Positions 1-10,971 are shown, numbered from the stretch's first letter. The stretch is 64,000 bases of DNA from Diaporthe sp. PMI_573 (GCA_021399435.1 JAJTUP010000013.1:620001-684000), one strand, 5' to 3'. Program-made: numbers and translations. The notes: generated from the letters alone by a model not told the origin.

Positions 1-686
1 TGCAGCGGCGACTTGCCCTGGGCGGCATTGCAGGTCGGCAGGGTGCCAAGGTTCTCCAAGGGTCATTCCGAGGCGCGCATGGAATGTTTCAGACGGCCAA
101 ATGAAGACATGCTTCGCCCACAGCGAGGCCAAAACGCGGGCCACTTGCTGAGTCTGTAGAGCTTGCCCTTGGTCGGGGTTGGCCACAATGAGGCCAGAGG
201 AAGTGCTAACTGGACGGTGCTTGGGTGCTTATTGGTGCAGCCGGCCTGTTTGCGCTGCCCACTGTAATAAACGATGAGCAGACTGCAGTCCGTGCATCGG
301 AAAGTTTTGGTTTAGGGTGACGCCCGCGATCGTCTCCTCAAAGCTCTGTTGTCGGAATTCTCCAGAAAGGCACAGACTTCGTTGCGGACTGAGCTCTGCT
401 GGGGCTGCCGGGTACTCGCTTTGCTCGCCTGCATGCTGCTGGATAGTGGAGAAGTTGTAGAGAGACGGCTGGTTCCTGCGCATGGCAGACGCGTCCTCGG
501 GTTTGAGGTGCGCAAACGGGACATGCTTGCCCGTGCATCCAGAGACGAAGCCCCTGTCTAACAGAGTTGCCGCCCAAGGGAGAAGGCGTCTAGACCAGGG
601 AGATGTCGGACATGAAACAGTTTCTCGACTTCAGAGTCGAGCTACGGTACGGGAGAGCCATCATGCATTTTGGTCGAGGTGCAGAC

Positions 687-718
687 GGTGCAGCTGAGGT
701 GCAGCTGAGGTGCAGCTG
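687..718. repeat. Tandem repeat, 11-bp unit, about three copies
   Basis: The unit GGTGCAGCTGA occurs at 687-697 and 698-708, followed by a 10-base partial copy to 718. It contains the palindrome CAGCTG in each unit. Confidence 0.9.
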
Positions 719-1014
719 GCGCCGGAGAGGGTCATGCAACCAACCAACGAACCAGACAGCGAAGCATTGCATATACAGGCGCGGTGGGCGGACGAGGTAT
801 GTACTGTGTACAGTACTGTCAGACAGTGTGAGGGCACAAGCCGTTCTGGATGAGCTGGGCTAGGTCGACGATCTGGGTATGGGTTCTCAACCCTTGTGGC
901 ACGAGCCAGACTGCAGCACTGCAGCAGGAGTAATTGGGTTGACTGACGAGATGCCTGGGACTGGACGCCCGGCCCATTCTGCTGAGTAATCAGTCGAGTC
1001 TGGCAACCAGCAGA

Positions 1015-1044
1015 GTACCTCCGTACCTCCGTACCTCCGTACCT
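1015..1044. repeat. Tandem repeat, 8-bp unit, 3.75 copies
   Basis: GTACCTCC is repeated three times from 1015 and followed by GTACCT. It lies about 220 bp before the AP-2 mu start codon, probably within the promoter. Confidence 0.9.
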
Positions 1045-1165
1045 GCATCCCCTTACCCCTGAGTTGGCTTACTCATCACGGCCCGGGCAGAGCAACGGCG
1101 AGCAGACGACAGCTGCTTCTCAATGTGGCATCGCCGACCTGCCCCCCGAATCGCCTGAATCGAGC

Positions 1166-1203
1166 CGAGTCGAGTCGAGTCGAGACAAGACAAGACAAGA
1201 CAA
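1166..1203. repeat. Two adjoining pentanucleotide repeats
   Basis: CGAGT is repeated three times (1166-1180) and runs into four GACAA units (1184-1203). The pair sits about 60 bp upstream of the AP-2 mu ATG and would be in its 5' UTR. Confidence 0.9.
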
Positions 1204-1261
1204 GAAGTCAGCCAATGTTCCTCGCCGGCTCAGCCTCAGCCAGCACAGTCCTCCCTCCACA

Positions 1262-2627
1262 ATGTTATCCGGCATCCTGATCTTCAACCAAAAGGGCGAG
1301 AACCTCATCTTCCGCGCCTTTCGTAACGACTGCCGCCCCCGGCTCGCCGATGTCTTTCGCATCCAGGTCATCAGCAATGCCCAGGTGCGCTCGCCCATCC
1401 TGACCCTGGGCAGCACCACATTCAGCCATGTCAAGCACGAGAACATCTACCTTGTCGCCATCACCAAGAGCAACGCCAATGCCGCCCTCGTCTTCGAGTT
1501 CCTCTACCGCCTGATCCAGCTCGGCCGCGGCTACTTCGGCAAGTTCGATGAGGAGGCCGTCAAGAACAACTTCGTTCTGGTCTACGAGCTGCTCGACGAG
1601 ATTATCGACTTCGGCTACCCCCAGAACACAGAGACTGACACTCTCAAGATGTACATCACCACCGAGGGTGTCAAGTCGGAGAACAAGTTCGAGGACTCGG
1701 CAAAGATCACAATGCAGGCCACCGGCGCCCTGTCCTGGCGCAAGGCCGACGTCAAGTACCGCAAGAACGAGGCCTTTGTCGATGTCATCGAGGACGTCAA
1801 CCTGCTCATGTCCGCTACCGGCGCCGTTCTGCGAGCAGACGTCACCGGCCAGATCATTATGCGCGCCTACCTCTCCGGCACCCCCGAGTGCAAGTTCGGC
1901 CTCAACGACAGGCTCCTTCTCGACAACGACGGGCTGCTTAGCCTCCCTAGCGGCAACAGGATGGGCACTAAGGCTACCAAGGCAGCGGCTGGTAGTGTCA
2001 CCCTCGAGGACTGCCAGTTCCACCAGTGCGTCAAGCTGGGCAAGTTCGACTCCGATCGCATCATCTCCTTCGTCCCTCCTGATGGCGAGTTCGAGCTCAT
2101 GCGCTACCGCGCCACCGAGAACATCAACCTGCCCTTCAAGGTCCACGCCATCGTCAACGAGGTTGGCAAGACCAAGGTTGAGTACAGCATCGGCGTCAAG
2201 GCAAACTTTGGCACCAAGTTGTTCGCCACTAATGTCGTCGTCCGCATCCCTACGCCCCTGAACACCGCAAGAATTACCGAGAGGTGCACGCAGGGGAAGG
2301 CCAAATACGAGCCGGCAGAAAACCATATAGTGTGGAAGATTGGAAGGTTCACCGGACAGAGCGAGTTCGTGCTGAGCGCCGAGGCCGAGCTGACCTCCAT
2401 GACCAACCAAAAGACATGGAGCAGGCCCCCGCTGAGCATGAGCTTCAGCCTTCTCATGTTCACGAGCAGCGGGCTGTTGGTCAGATACCTCAAGGTCTTC
2501 GAGAAGAGTAACTATAGCAGTGTGAAGTGGGTCAGGTATATGACAAGGGCCGGAAGCTACGAAATCAGGTGAGTCGTGCTCCCCATCCGCGACCCAGACA
2601 GCCACTGACAAGTGGCCTAGATTTTGA
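1262..2627 (+). CDS. apm4: AP-2 adaptor complex mu subunit (clathrin endocytosis)
   Basis: Two exons, 1262-2568 and 2621-2627, give 437 residues. The 52-bp intron (GTGAGT...CCTAG) splits the last Arg codon, so the protein ends Glu-Ile-Arg-Phe, the conserved end of this family. Residues 1-140 are a longin-like N-terminal domain beginning MLSGILIFNQKGE; the rest is the mu homology domain, which binds tyrosine-based sorting signals in cargo. The product is the medium chain of the AP-2 heterotetramer acting at the plasma membrane. The frame continues upstream to 1064 without an ATG, so the ATG at 1262 is chosen. Length and sequence are typical of intact fungal AP-2 mu. A long antisense open frame across the gene is a codon-bias shadow. 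Confidence 0.96.
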
Positions 2628-3392
2628 ATAATGCGTAGGCTCCGGTAATTTTCATTGTTCTTCAGCATGGCGAGGCGTTCAGGGAAATTACACGGCTGGG
2701 CAACCGCTTCCAATACAATCCATAATCATCACTGCGGACGCTGTCCAACAATATAGGCTTAAGACCCTGACAGCAGCCCAGGAACGTGGTGCCAGGTACG
2801 GAAGACACCCGCATTGCCAACATGGCTTTGCGGACGAGTGAAGGCATGTTCACTGCCCTCCGCTCAGGACTGTCACCCTCACTCGAACAACGTCCGGCCT
2901 TGTTTGCTGGCTCTAGCCTAGGGCACGATTCACGTTGCGATCATCCAGCCAAGAATCCGTCCCAGGATTCTGAGTGCCAAGCCATCGTGGAGACGCCAAG
3001 CTGCTTGGGCAAGTCAAATGATGCGGTCAGCTCGCATGACGCGCATCCGAGCCGCCCGGCGGTCAATGTTGGGGCCACGGGCCGAGCGGCGCGGAACATT
3101 TTTATATTGACTCGGGCTTTCCCTACCAACCGAGTACGACAAGTGACTTCAATGGCGTGGCGGAAGGTCGAATTGTACATATCATCTAATTCAAGGGCAT
3201 TCCAACCGGCGACATCGGTAACAGCTCATCCGTGGGAACTCCGTGCCTCGTCTATACCAGCCAACATGAGACTCCACTATGAAAATTCCCGCCTTTGAAT
3301 GGTTCTATGCGACGCAGACTGCAAAATCACTAAGGTCAAATACAATGTCATGAAGTGGGACCGAACTCCCAGCTGTTTGCCAGCCGGATGGA
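2628..3392. other. Spacer between AP-2 mu and the MFS relic
   Basis: A 170-codon open frame on the plus strand (2786-3298) has no recognisable domain and no homologous partner frame. I see no convincing gene; the first part should contain the AP-2 mu 3' UTR. Confidence 0.5.
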
Positions 3393-5051
3393 TCAAACAC
3401 TAGCATCAAGTCTCGTTTCGTGGCGGCTGCCTTCAGTGCCCCCGCTCTCGCCCTTTTCATGTCGCTTGGCCCAAACGTCATGGTATCCTAACCCCAGGGA
3501 AGTGAAAAGGCACAAAGCCGACAAGGCGACCGCAAGGTAAAAGGTTCTGTCGAACGAAACCGCGTACGACCTTGTCACGGCCGGCAAGTCTTCAACAGGG
3601 ACGACCTGGCGGAATGCAGTAGCTCCCGCGGCGATGACAACCTCCAGGTTGACATGCGGGGCGTTCGCATGGATCTGAGATGCGAGGCTATCGTCAAAAA
3701 TAGTATTTGCCATTTGCATACCCGCACCACGACCAACGCCAAGTACGATCTGGTATCCAATCCACGTCCCAGTATTGGTTCCAACTGTCCAGGTCGAGAT
3801 GAGCCCTGACCCGACGCTTGACAAGACGGCCGAAAGGATGGCCTATGGGAGGTAATATCCCAGCTTGCTCACCGCGAAGCCGCTCAAAACGGCAGTGATG
3901 AGCTGGGAGATAATGCTGGGGAGCATGTGCACGCCGGCCGTGAAGGGCGACGAGCCTTGCACGGACTGGAAGTACAGGGGCAGCAAGCACGACGTGATAA
4001 AGGTGCAGCTGAACAAGCACAGGTTGGTCAGACAACCCGCAACCACGACCCTTTCGCGGAACATGCTCAGAGGCACCATAGCGTCCCCGCCCCCGAAGCG
4101 CCACTCCCATGCGACGAAAAGCGGGCCGACCGCTCCAGCCCCGCAGAACAGCCCGATGACCGTCGCCGAGGCCCTAGGGTACATGCCGCCACCGCCGTAG
4201 TACAGCGTCAGCAACAGCATCACCACGGCCGGGACGAGCAGCCCCGTCCCCACGAAGCCGAACCTCCTCCACCCGCCTGGTCGGCGTATGAAGCTGCGGA
4301 ACTTTGGCTTAGGCGCCGGCTTGGCGATGCGCACGGTGGTGAGAACGACGGCCGCGACCCCGCGGATGAGGGGCCCGCCGATGGAGCCCGAGCTGGCTCA
4401 CACCCATGAGAAGCCCGGTGATAGCGGGCCGGCGCCGCAGCGGGACCAGTGCGGCGATGATGGTTAGTGCGCCCTTGGAAAAGCCCGAGGCACCAAGTCC
4501 TGCAACCGCACGCCCCCCGATGAGCTGTTGGAGCTGGTGGCCAGGCCGCAGATGAGCGAGCCTAGCTCGAAGAGAAACACCGAGGCGATGTAGGTCTGCT
4601 TGTTGGGCAGGTAGGTGAAGAGCTTGCCCGTCATGGGCTGGAGGGCCGGCAGGGCGAGCTGGTACGACGAGACGTACCATCCGATGTCCTGGACCGAGTG
4701 GAACTCATTTGTGATGGTCGGCGTGGCGGTGCTGAGGATGGTGTTGTCTAGGAAGATGAGAATAGTGGAGATATTCAGCGCTATCAAGGCGAGCACCAAC
4801 GGAGGACCCGTGAGGTGCCCTGTCTCGCCTGTCGCATCTTTCTGGATGGTTTCCCCGACGTTGTTGGTGGTGACTGGCGGCACGGATGCTGCGATAGAGG
4901 GCGCGAGCGAGAGCGGAACAGGCTGGTGTGGATGTGTCAGGCTTGGCCGTAGGGAGCTTGTTTTGCTAGGGGCCTGCTGCTCGATCTTGTCGTCTGCCAG
5001 TGACGCACTATCCTGCGAAGATGGTGGACTTGTTTTCTCAAGATCGGCCAT
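3393..5051 (-). pseudogene. Decayed major facilitator superfamily drug transporter (DHA14-like)
   Basis: Reading the minus strand from the ATG at 5051, a cytosolic N-tail is followed by TM1 with a D-N-T-I-L motif. The frame is then lost near 4526 by one missing base, and restored near 4390 by one extra C in the GGPLI motif. Between GGPLI and the VRIAKPAPKP loop the usual TWRWCFYINLP segment is missing. A TAG stop at 3843-3845 replaces the expected Trp after KLGYYLP (TGG to TAG). Later, after GVGRGAGMQ, about 40 residues present in family members are missing before MANTIFDD. The C-terminus (AAGATAFRQVVP...FYLAVALSAL) is otherwise well conserved up to the stop at 3393. Two frameshifts, two internal deletions and a nonsense codon make it non-functional. 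None of the lesions looks like an intron. Confidence 0.88.
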
Positions 5052-5992
5052 TTGTGATGCGGCCGTGGTGTTTCTTGCTACACCCTTGGTTGTTACCCGA
5101 GAAGAAGATATCTAGAGCTATCTGAGCATGGACGGGCACTACTTGAGCCACTTGGCCCTCGCCACGAGTCCAATGCATATTATATGGAGTATATAAACAG
5201 TATCAGTATGATTCTGGTGCACCTCGGCTATATTTTCATTAGATGTTTACTCGTTGGGCTGCAAGTCAATCATGTCGGGTTACGGGTGCGTAAAATCGAA
5301 TCCCGCTTCTTCCCGCCTCGCAGGCCAACGCCGGCGCAGATGCACTCAATTGTTTCTTACGCTCGATCTAGACATATGAATCAGAAGACCGTCCCTGTTG
5401 GTCTGCTGTATTACCATTCTAGCAAATTACTGATTTGATCTGTAAGACGGCAGGACTTTACCCAGCCGGAGATTACTATCCCTCCCGTTCGTTTCCGCCT
5501 TTGGGTTTCCAAGTCCGCTGCACAAATCCGGGCCCGGTCAGAATAAGCAGTCTCACAAGTCCTTTCCACGCTGCGGAATCAGGCTGACATTATCTTTTGG
5601 TATGCACAAACAATTGACAATAACTGGGAGAAGATGTCTTGTTCTCCTGAGTCTTAAGGGGGCCCCCCCTGCAACACTCAGCAGCGTTTCAAATCGAACT
5701 CTTCTAGCGTTCTTTGTCGTCCAGTGAACCTTTGAACCCTTCCTCAAATGGCAAGACAAAGGCATTGCGTATATTAGTATGGCAATCATAAGACGATATA
5801 TAAATCTGCAATCTCCAGGACTCTCCACAATCGTCAGGGTTCAGTGAGATGTCCAAATACAACAGAAGCCATTGATGCCGTCAATTATGACCTCACCAAT
5901 CCTAGCTTCAACCAATCCTCATGCTGGAATCACAGCCTTTAATTTGACGGAATCGAAGGCACAGAAGCTTTGGTCTGGTGGTGATATTCAAG
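5052..5992. other. Spacer upstream of the MFS relic
   Basis: AT-rich, with no convincing gene. An ATG-started 59-codon frame at 5875-6054 overlaps the next predicted gene in another frame and may be chance. A run of Gs and Cs occurs near 5660-5668. Confidence 0.45.
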
Positions 5993-6613
5993 ATGGCAAC
6001 AAAGACCCTGCGGCCACGAGATTCCGGCTTGAGGTTGATGAAGACCTTTTGTGAAGTGTATCGAGAGACGGCTACAAATGTCTTTCGCTTCAAATTCACC
6101 TCTCGGGTCTCAATAGTGCACAACGATAAAACAACCGGAACGCAATGGGCCTTGACAGAAGAACAACGAGGCAAGATGAAACAAAAGCTCTGCATTGGAG
6201 CAATAGTTGGTGGCACCGAGCAGATGAAGAGCATTCCAGAGAGGCCTGCTTACCTTTTGGACAATGTACGGCAACAGGACAGCACGGAGGACATCATCAA
6301 AGATCTCGGAAGCCTGCTAAGAATCTCGGCCAGCCGCCGTCAGAAGAGCATGGCTGCATCGCAGTCCCACTGGGGCATTCAAAACTTTGTAGATGCGTAT
6401 GTGGACGAGACGACTATCGGAGACATAGCACTGAAGATGATCTCGCATCTGGAAGACCGGGTGTCACAGTGGCTTTTGCACACACTCAAGAATATTTCTG
6501 CCGGCAGCAAACACCACGATGATGGCCCACTCAGTACCGGACCAATGTCATCCTCAGAGGCATTTGCTGCGGTCGTGCTTGAATTTGAAATATGTCTCCA
6601 GCTGGCAGAATGA
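5993..6613 (+). CDS. Hypothetical protein of unknown function (weak)
   Basis: An uninterrupted 206-codon frame from the ATG at 5993 to the TGA at 6611-6613. I recognise no domain, signal peptide or membrane segment. The product is mixed-charge and soluble-looking, with a possible helical middle (DNVRQQDSTEDIIKDLGSLL). Codon use is less GC-biased than in the conserved genes, and the neighbours include decayed genes, so it may be a lineage-specific gene, the remains of a longer gene or a chance frame. No introns were inferred. Confidence 0.35.
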   Translation: MATKTLRPRDSGLRLMKTFCEVYRETATNVFRFKFTSRVSIVHNDKTTGTQWALTEEQRGKMKQKLCIGAIVGGTEQMKSIPERPAYLLDNVRQQDSTEDIIKDLGSLLRISASRRQKSMAASQSHWGIQNFVDAYVDETTIGDIALKMISHLEDRVSQWLLHTLKNISAGSKHHDDGPLSTGPMSSSEAFAAVVLEFEICLQLAE

Positions 6614-7464
6614 AGGTGACGGCCTGAGGATGCTCAAGTGGTCATAACATGTGAACGGATTGTCGATTCAAGTTGTTGACTATTCACAACAAGTAGACCT
6701 GTTCTACAGAGGGGTCCCGGTGTTGTTCAGTATGCATCGATAGTTGCCACGTAGAGGAGCTAAATGCAACCCAACAGAATCAAACAAAAACAACAGGTTC
6801 ATGATGGAGACCTCTGGATAATTTGTGGGGGTTGTTGCATTTCAAAAGGCTACGCGAGAAAGTTGCCGAGGCAGTGCGTCACTTGTCTTGAGATGTTCAT
6901 CCCTTCTTGATTTGTTTGTCGCGATTGGGAAAGGGCCTCTGGAATGCAGCCCTGCTATCAGTGCTGGAGCAGAAACGCATCTAAGAAAGCCGTCTTACGT
7001 TGGGAGAGCTGCGTTGTCTGGAGTTACGAATCAGCCATTGCTCTGCTGATGATTGAGAAATGTAAGCTGCTCCTCAGTGGTTACTCGTATTCGGGAGAAG
7101 AGCATGTTCCGCATGTTCCGGTGTCATGTCAGCTTACGCGCTCAGATGCCCTGGGACGAACGAGCCCGGGCGTTTGAGAATTGAAAGATCGGATTACATC
7201 ACACACGCTCCAGCTTGCATAGCCGGCCAACTCCGGCGGCCTTCGGATACTATATCTCTGGCCAAATCCGCTTTCCTCCCTGGCCGACACGCCCAAACTT
7301 CGTCGTTCGAACCCACTGCTTGTACGCTCTGGAGTGGATTTCGCAACCTTACTCGTGCTTCCTATCACAGCACAATCCCAATCCCGACTAAGCGCCAACC
7401 GTGAACTTTGGAGCCCACCCGCGTACAACTCAGACAGTTTCCGACTCGCTGGCGCCACCGGCAA
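6614..7464. other. Spacer and promoter of the Zn(II)2Cys6 regulator gene
   Basis: No gene recognised. The last 100-200 bp should carry the 5' UTR of the downstream regulator. Open frames around 7129-7470 on both strands are short and overlap each other. Confidence 0.5.
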
Positions 7465-10179
7465 ATGCAACCGTCACCGGCCCGTGTGGCAAAGGCCGGC
7501 GGCGGCACACCGGCGCCGTACGGGCATGCCTGCACGAACTGTGTCAGGGCCAAGTGCAAATGCATGTATGGCGATCATGTTGGCGCATGCGAGAGGTATG
7601 TTACTGCTTCCGTACAGTACCGATAGAGTTGCCCAGTCTGCCCCTCATTGTCTATCACTGGCAGACGTAGAACCTAAGCACTCAGTTCCACCTCGAGACC
7701 ACTTCTGAGCGTTGCTTGTCACGCCATGCCGTCACCTCCAGTACATTTTGTAACACACCCTCTCTGTTGACTCGATTTACTCACCACAATCCAGGTGTTT
7801 CCGTTTGCAGAAGGACTGCCAGCCTTCAGTGCCAAATCGCAAGCGGTCTCAGAAGAAGGTACCAGGTTCGAGGACAGCTCATCTGGAGGAAAAGCTGGAC
7901 GACCTCGTTTCCCTGATACGGTCCCAAACAGCTGTGAAGGGGCCCAATGAATCACCGCCAGTGCCGACCCCAGGATCACTGGGGCAATCGACATCCAATG
8001 CCACCGCCCTCCCCTCCCTGTCATCAGACTCAAGCCCCAACACCGTAGGCACGTCAGTCGCGACCTGCCGTGCATGGGGTGGCAAGACGAACTCATCCAG
8101 CAGCGCTGCAGACTCGGAACTCGACTACTACGTCCCAGAGAATGAGGCCCAGGAGCGCCTCGATCTCTTCCGGCGTGATTTTCCGCAGTTCGGCCCGATA
8201 GTTTACATCCCGCCGAATGTGACTGCCAAGGAGCTCCATCAGACTCGTCCTCTGCTAGTAAGCAGCTTTTAGATACAATCTTAACCCCTTCAAGAAGGAA
8301 TCTCTCCCATCTGTGGCCTGGCCTCAAAGGACTTATTACGCTGGTGGTTTGAGATAGGCTATGGCCACACTGTGGCGCTTTATTTCCCCTATTTGTATAA
8401 AAGTACTCCCTTGGTGCTCTGATAGCTGACTCCGAATGCTGCAGTGGATCTCCATCATGGCTTGCACAACCCGCTCTACGAAAGAGTCCCATCTGATTGG
8501 GGACAAAATTCGGCATATTGTCTCGGACAGGGTGGTGCGGCAGTACGACAGGAGCCTGGACCTGTTGCAAGGCTTGTTGGTCTTCCTTTGCTGGTCAGTC
8601 GTTGCACATTTCGTCTTCAATCCATAGTGTGTTGTGGAGTCCTCCTTTGCTTTCAGCATGCTGTACAACATGTCCCCGTGATGTTCTACACTATTTGATT
8701 TCACGTTTGAGGAGGATGTCTTTCTTATGACAGGCCAGTCACGCTTCAGTTGCTACCACTTTCAGGCAAACTTATCTACTTCAACCCCGTAAATTACAGT
8801 CAACGCTGATTGTCGACACATAGGCCACACTCCCACAAAAAGGAAAATCCGTTCATATCGATCTGGACTGGTATCGGAGTTGCCATAGCTCAGGACCTTG
8901 GGCTCACCGCTATCAAGACTGAAACGGCATTCACTTTTATGAAAAAGTTTGCATTCCACGGGATGAAACATCCACAGACTAAAGAAGGCACAATGGAAGC
9001 CAGGAGGACATTATTAGCTCTGTTTGTCTGGTGCAATACGTAAGTCTACTTTCTTGAACACAAATGGGACCGAAGCATGTAGCAACCTGCACCAGGCACT
9101 GACATGAACCACAGGGCCTCGCAGATGCTACGAAGAGACAACCAACTTCGCTGGACACCTCACATGGAGGAAAGCCTACGGCTTTTAACAGAGCAGCCTG
9201 AGTGGGAAGGAGACAAGACGCTTTCTATACAAACACGGTGTGCTCTCATCTCGGAGCAAATGAATGATCTATTCATACAACAGTCCATGCGTGGAGAGAA
9301 CCAGATATCGCCATTCTTTATAAGGGCGCTTGACGGGCAATTGCAAGATATTTGGAGGACACTACCAGGAATAACAAACGCTTCTCGTAATGGTAAGTTT
9401 CTTGGAAGGAGAACCGGTACAGCTGGGAGCATTGTGTTTGACGCTGTTCTTCCCGTCCTCACCGCCACTGTGTCTGTATGAATAGACCCTAACTCTCCCT
9501 CTCTCCCTTTCTCGCAGAAACAGTGCTACTCCACATGTACGCCACGGAAGTCGCCATCAATGAGCTTGCCCTGCATCTACCTCCGCCCACAGCTCATTCA
9601 GACGTTATGTTCCGCCTAGAGCGGCTGCAGAAGTGTCTCAAGGCCATCGAAAACTGGTTCGACACGTACGAGGTTACACCGCCGTCTATGGCGCTGGGCG
9701 GGACGTTCCACCTCTTCGTGCAGCTCGTTACCTGCCTGGTGACCGTCATCAAGCTCAGCACGCTCGAGGACTTCCCGGCCTGGGACACGGCCGAGGTGCG
9801 GCGACGACTCGACGTCTTTGCCTTGTTCGACCGCGTCGCGGCGCGTATGGACAAGATCCGTGTCGCGGTCGGAATTCAGGAGGACGACGAGCGCGAGGAG
9901 AGCATCTGGGCCAAGTCGGTCAAGGTCATGGGGCTCATGAAGGCTGGCGTCCAGGCGGACTGGGCGAGCAATGGGATCGCCGGCGGCGAGCCTGACCCGT
10001 CCGCGGCTGGTGCGCAGGCCCTTGACAACCGGCTGGCCATGACCGGGGGCAATGACGCGGTCATAGGGGCCAATTTGCAGATCAGCCAGGATGCCCTGAC
10101 TGGGGAGTTTGTGCATAATTTTGGGGACGACCCATGGCTGTCTGCAATGTTCATCCCTTGGGATGCGATGAATTTCTAA
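7465..10179 (+). CDS. Zn(II)2Cys6 fungal transcription factor
   Basis: Six exons: 7465-7595, 7795-8257, 8445-8593, 8824-9039, 9115-9392 and 9518-10179, giving 632 residues. The binuclear zinc cluster lies at residues 23-52 with spacing C-X2-C-X6-C-X8-C-X2-C-X6-C, and intron 1 cuts it just before the fifth Cys. A basic linker and short predicted coiled coil (HLEEKLDDLVSLIRS) follow, then a divergent fungal-specific middle domain (RPLLWISIMA, DLLQGLLVFLCW, IAQDLGL). It is expected to be a nuclear DNA-binding regulator; targets are unknown. All exon joins keep phase and bring together family-typical motifs. Introns 1-3 are long for this genome (199, 187 and 230 bp), and intron 2 ends in the introner-like block at 8381-8444. 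The neighbourhood of decayed MFS and HET genes suggests an accessory locus. Confidence 0.9.
8381..8444 (+). repeat. Introner-like block forming the 3' part of regulator intron 2
   Basis: This 64-base block starts TATTTCCCCTATTTGTAT and ends at the intron 3' AG (CTGACTCCGAATGCTGCAG). It matches the cellobiohydrolase intron at 21645-21709 (opposite strand) at 58 of 64 positions with no gaps, including the CTGAC branch-point candidate and the acceptor. The base before it is T where the cellulase copy has G, so its own GT donor is lost. The gene appears to use a donor at 8258 instead, because the intervening 123 bases contain in-frame stops. Confidence 0.85.
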
Positions 10180-10428
10180 GGCGATTCGATAGTATGCGGC
10201 GAAGGAGGTCAATGTAGAATAGCAAATCTGAAGCTCTCCAAGCTCACTATCTATACAGTAATTGATAAAGAATTAGGCTCTATCAAGCTTCTTTGCGATT
10301 AGAATCGATAGAAGCAGACAAAAGAGCAGTGTTACACTTCCTTGCATGGGAAGATGTTGTAATGCTCAGAGGCGAGATCAAGAGGTCGTCGGTATTCCCT
10401 CCAGGAGAATGTTCTCGCCGCATAGGCT

Positions 10429-10971
10429 CTATCTTAGAGCGATCTGTGAAGCCTTCTGAAGACTCGTTCCATTAATGGCCGCAATCGTAAATGTAGCGTT
10501 CAGATAGATCGACGAAGTCTTCTCAGCCTCGGCGTGCCAGTCTCCTCAATCACCTTAGATTATACACTGTAGACTTTTGTGAGTATCGTCTTGATGTTAA
10601 AATGACTTCATTGTGAGAGTTTCAGGCATACCAAGGCGTCAACCCATCCATACATAGCGAAATCCAAGCTCGTGGCATAATTCACACGCATCTTGACTGT
10701 CATTATGTAAAGATTTAGGGTGGACTCCTGCATGGAGCGTCCGCTCGCTCTGCGGAGTCAGAATGGCCAGACTGTCTACGATGGGCGGCCATCTATATGA
10801 AAGCGCACAGCGTGGCTCGTTGGGCCATTTGCTTTCTAACACTCTAACACGTGAGCCATCTTCCAGCCGCTGGTAGTCCATCAGATCGACTATTTGCCTT
10901 GGCCGGATGAGCAAGGAGCTTGTCGATGGGTCGGACTGACATCCTGGGTGGGTTTCGATACATTTTCGCAG
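10429..10971 (-). pseudogene. Decayed HET-domain (heterokaryon incompatibility) gene fragment
   Basis: The minus strand from 10971 encodes the usual HET preamble (RKCIETHPGC, PRQIVDLMD), then RCALSYRW and ACELCHELGFRYVWM. There TGGAT-TGAC is broken by a 4-base insertion (GGGT). A recognisable intron follows at 10567-10631 (GTATGC...CTACAG). The next exon reads Cys-Ile-Ile-stop-Gly-Asp-stop-Gly-Asp-Trp, with TAA where the family has Gln (CAA) and TGA at another position. Then comes the conserved AEKTSSIYLNATFTIAA. An upstream in-frame TAG bounds it at 10972-10974, and similarity fades after 10429. It is a fragment with frameshift, nonsense codons and missing C-terminus, surely non-functional. 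Intact HET proteins mediate non-self recognition and cell death in fungi. Confidence 0.82.

Larger units (their letters stand above)
1..1261. other. Upstream region of the AP-2 mu gene, no gene recognised
   Basis: Only short overlapping open frames without recognisable domains are present. The stretch holds three small tandem repeats (listed separately) and a pyrimidine-rich segment just before the AP-2 mu ATG, as expected for a fungal 5' UTR/promoter. A gene truncated by the left window edge cannot be excluded. Confidence 0.5.

Noticed and set aside
1265..2713. A 482-codon open frame antisense to AP-2 mu
   Set aside because: It mirrors the AP-2 mu coding sequence, has no domain, and arises from the strong third-position GC bias of the real gene.
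4390..4530. Possible introns explaining the MFS frame changes
   Set aside because: Both frames between the lesions encode family sequence continuously, so single-base changes explain the data and no GT-AG pair would restore the protein.
3393..5051. RIP as the main cause of MFS decay
   Set aside because: The region stays GC-rich with small indels and deletions; only the TGG-to-TAG change is of the RIP type.
7719..8570. A 283-codon minus frame over the regulator gene
   Set aside because: It crosses proven exon and intron sequence of the Zn(II)2Cys6 gene and shows no domain. Its only notable part is the translated introner-like block.
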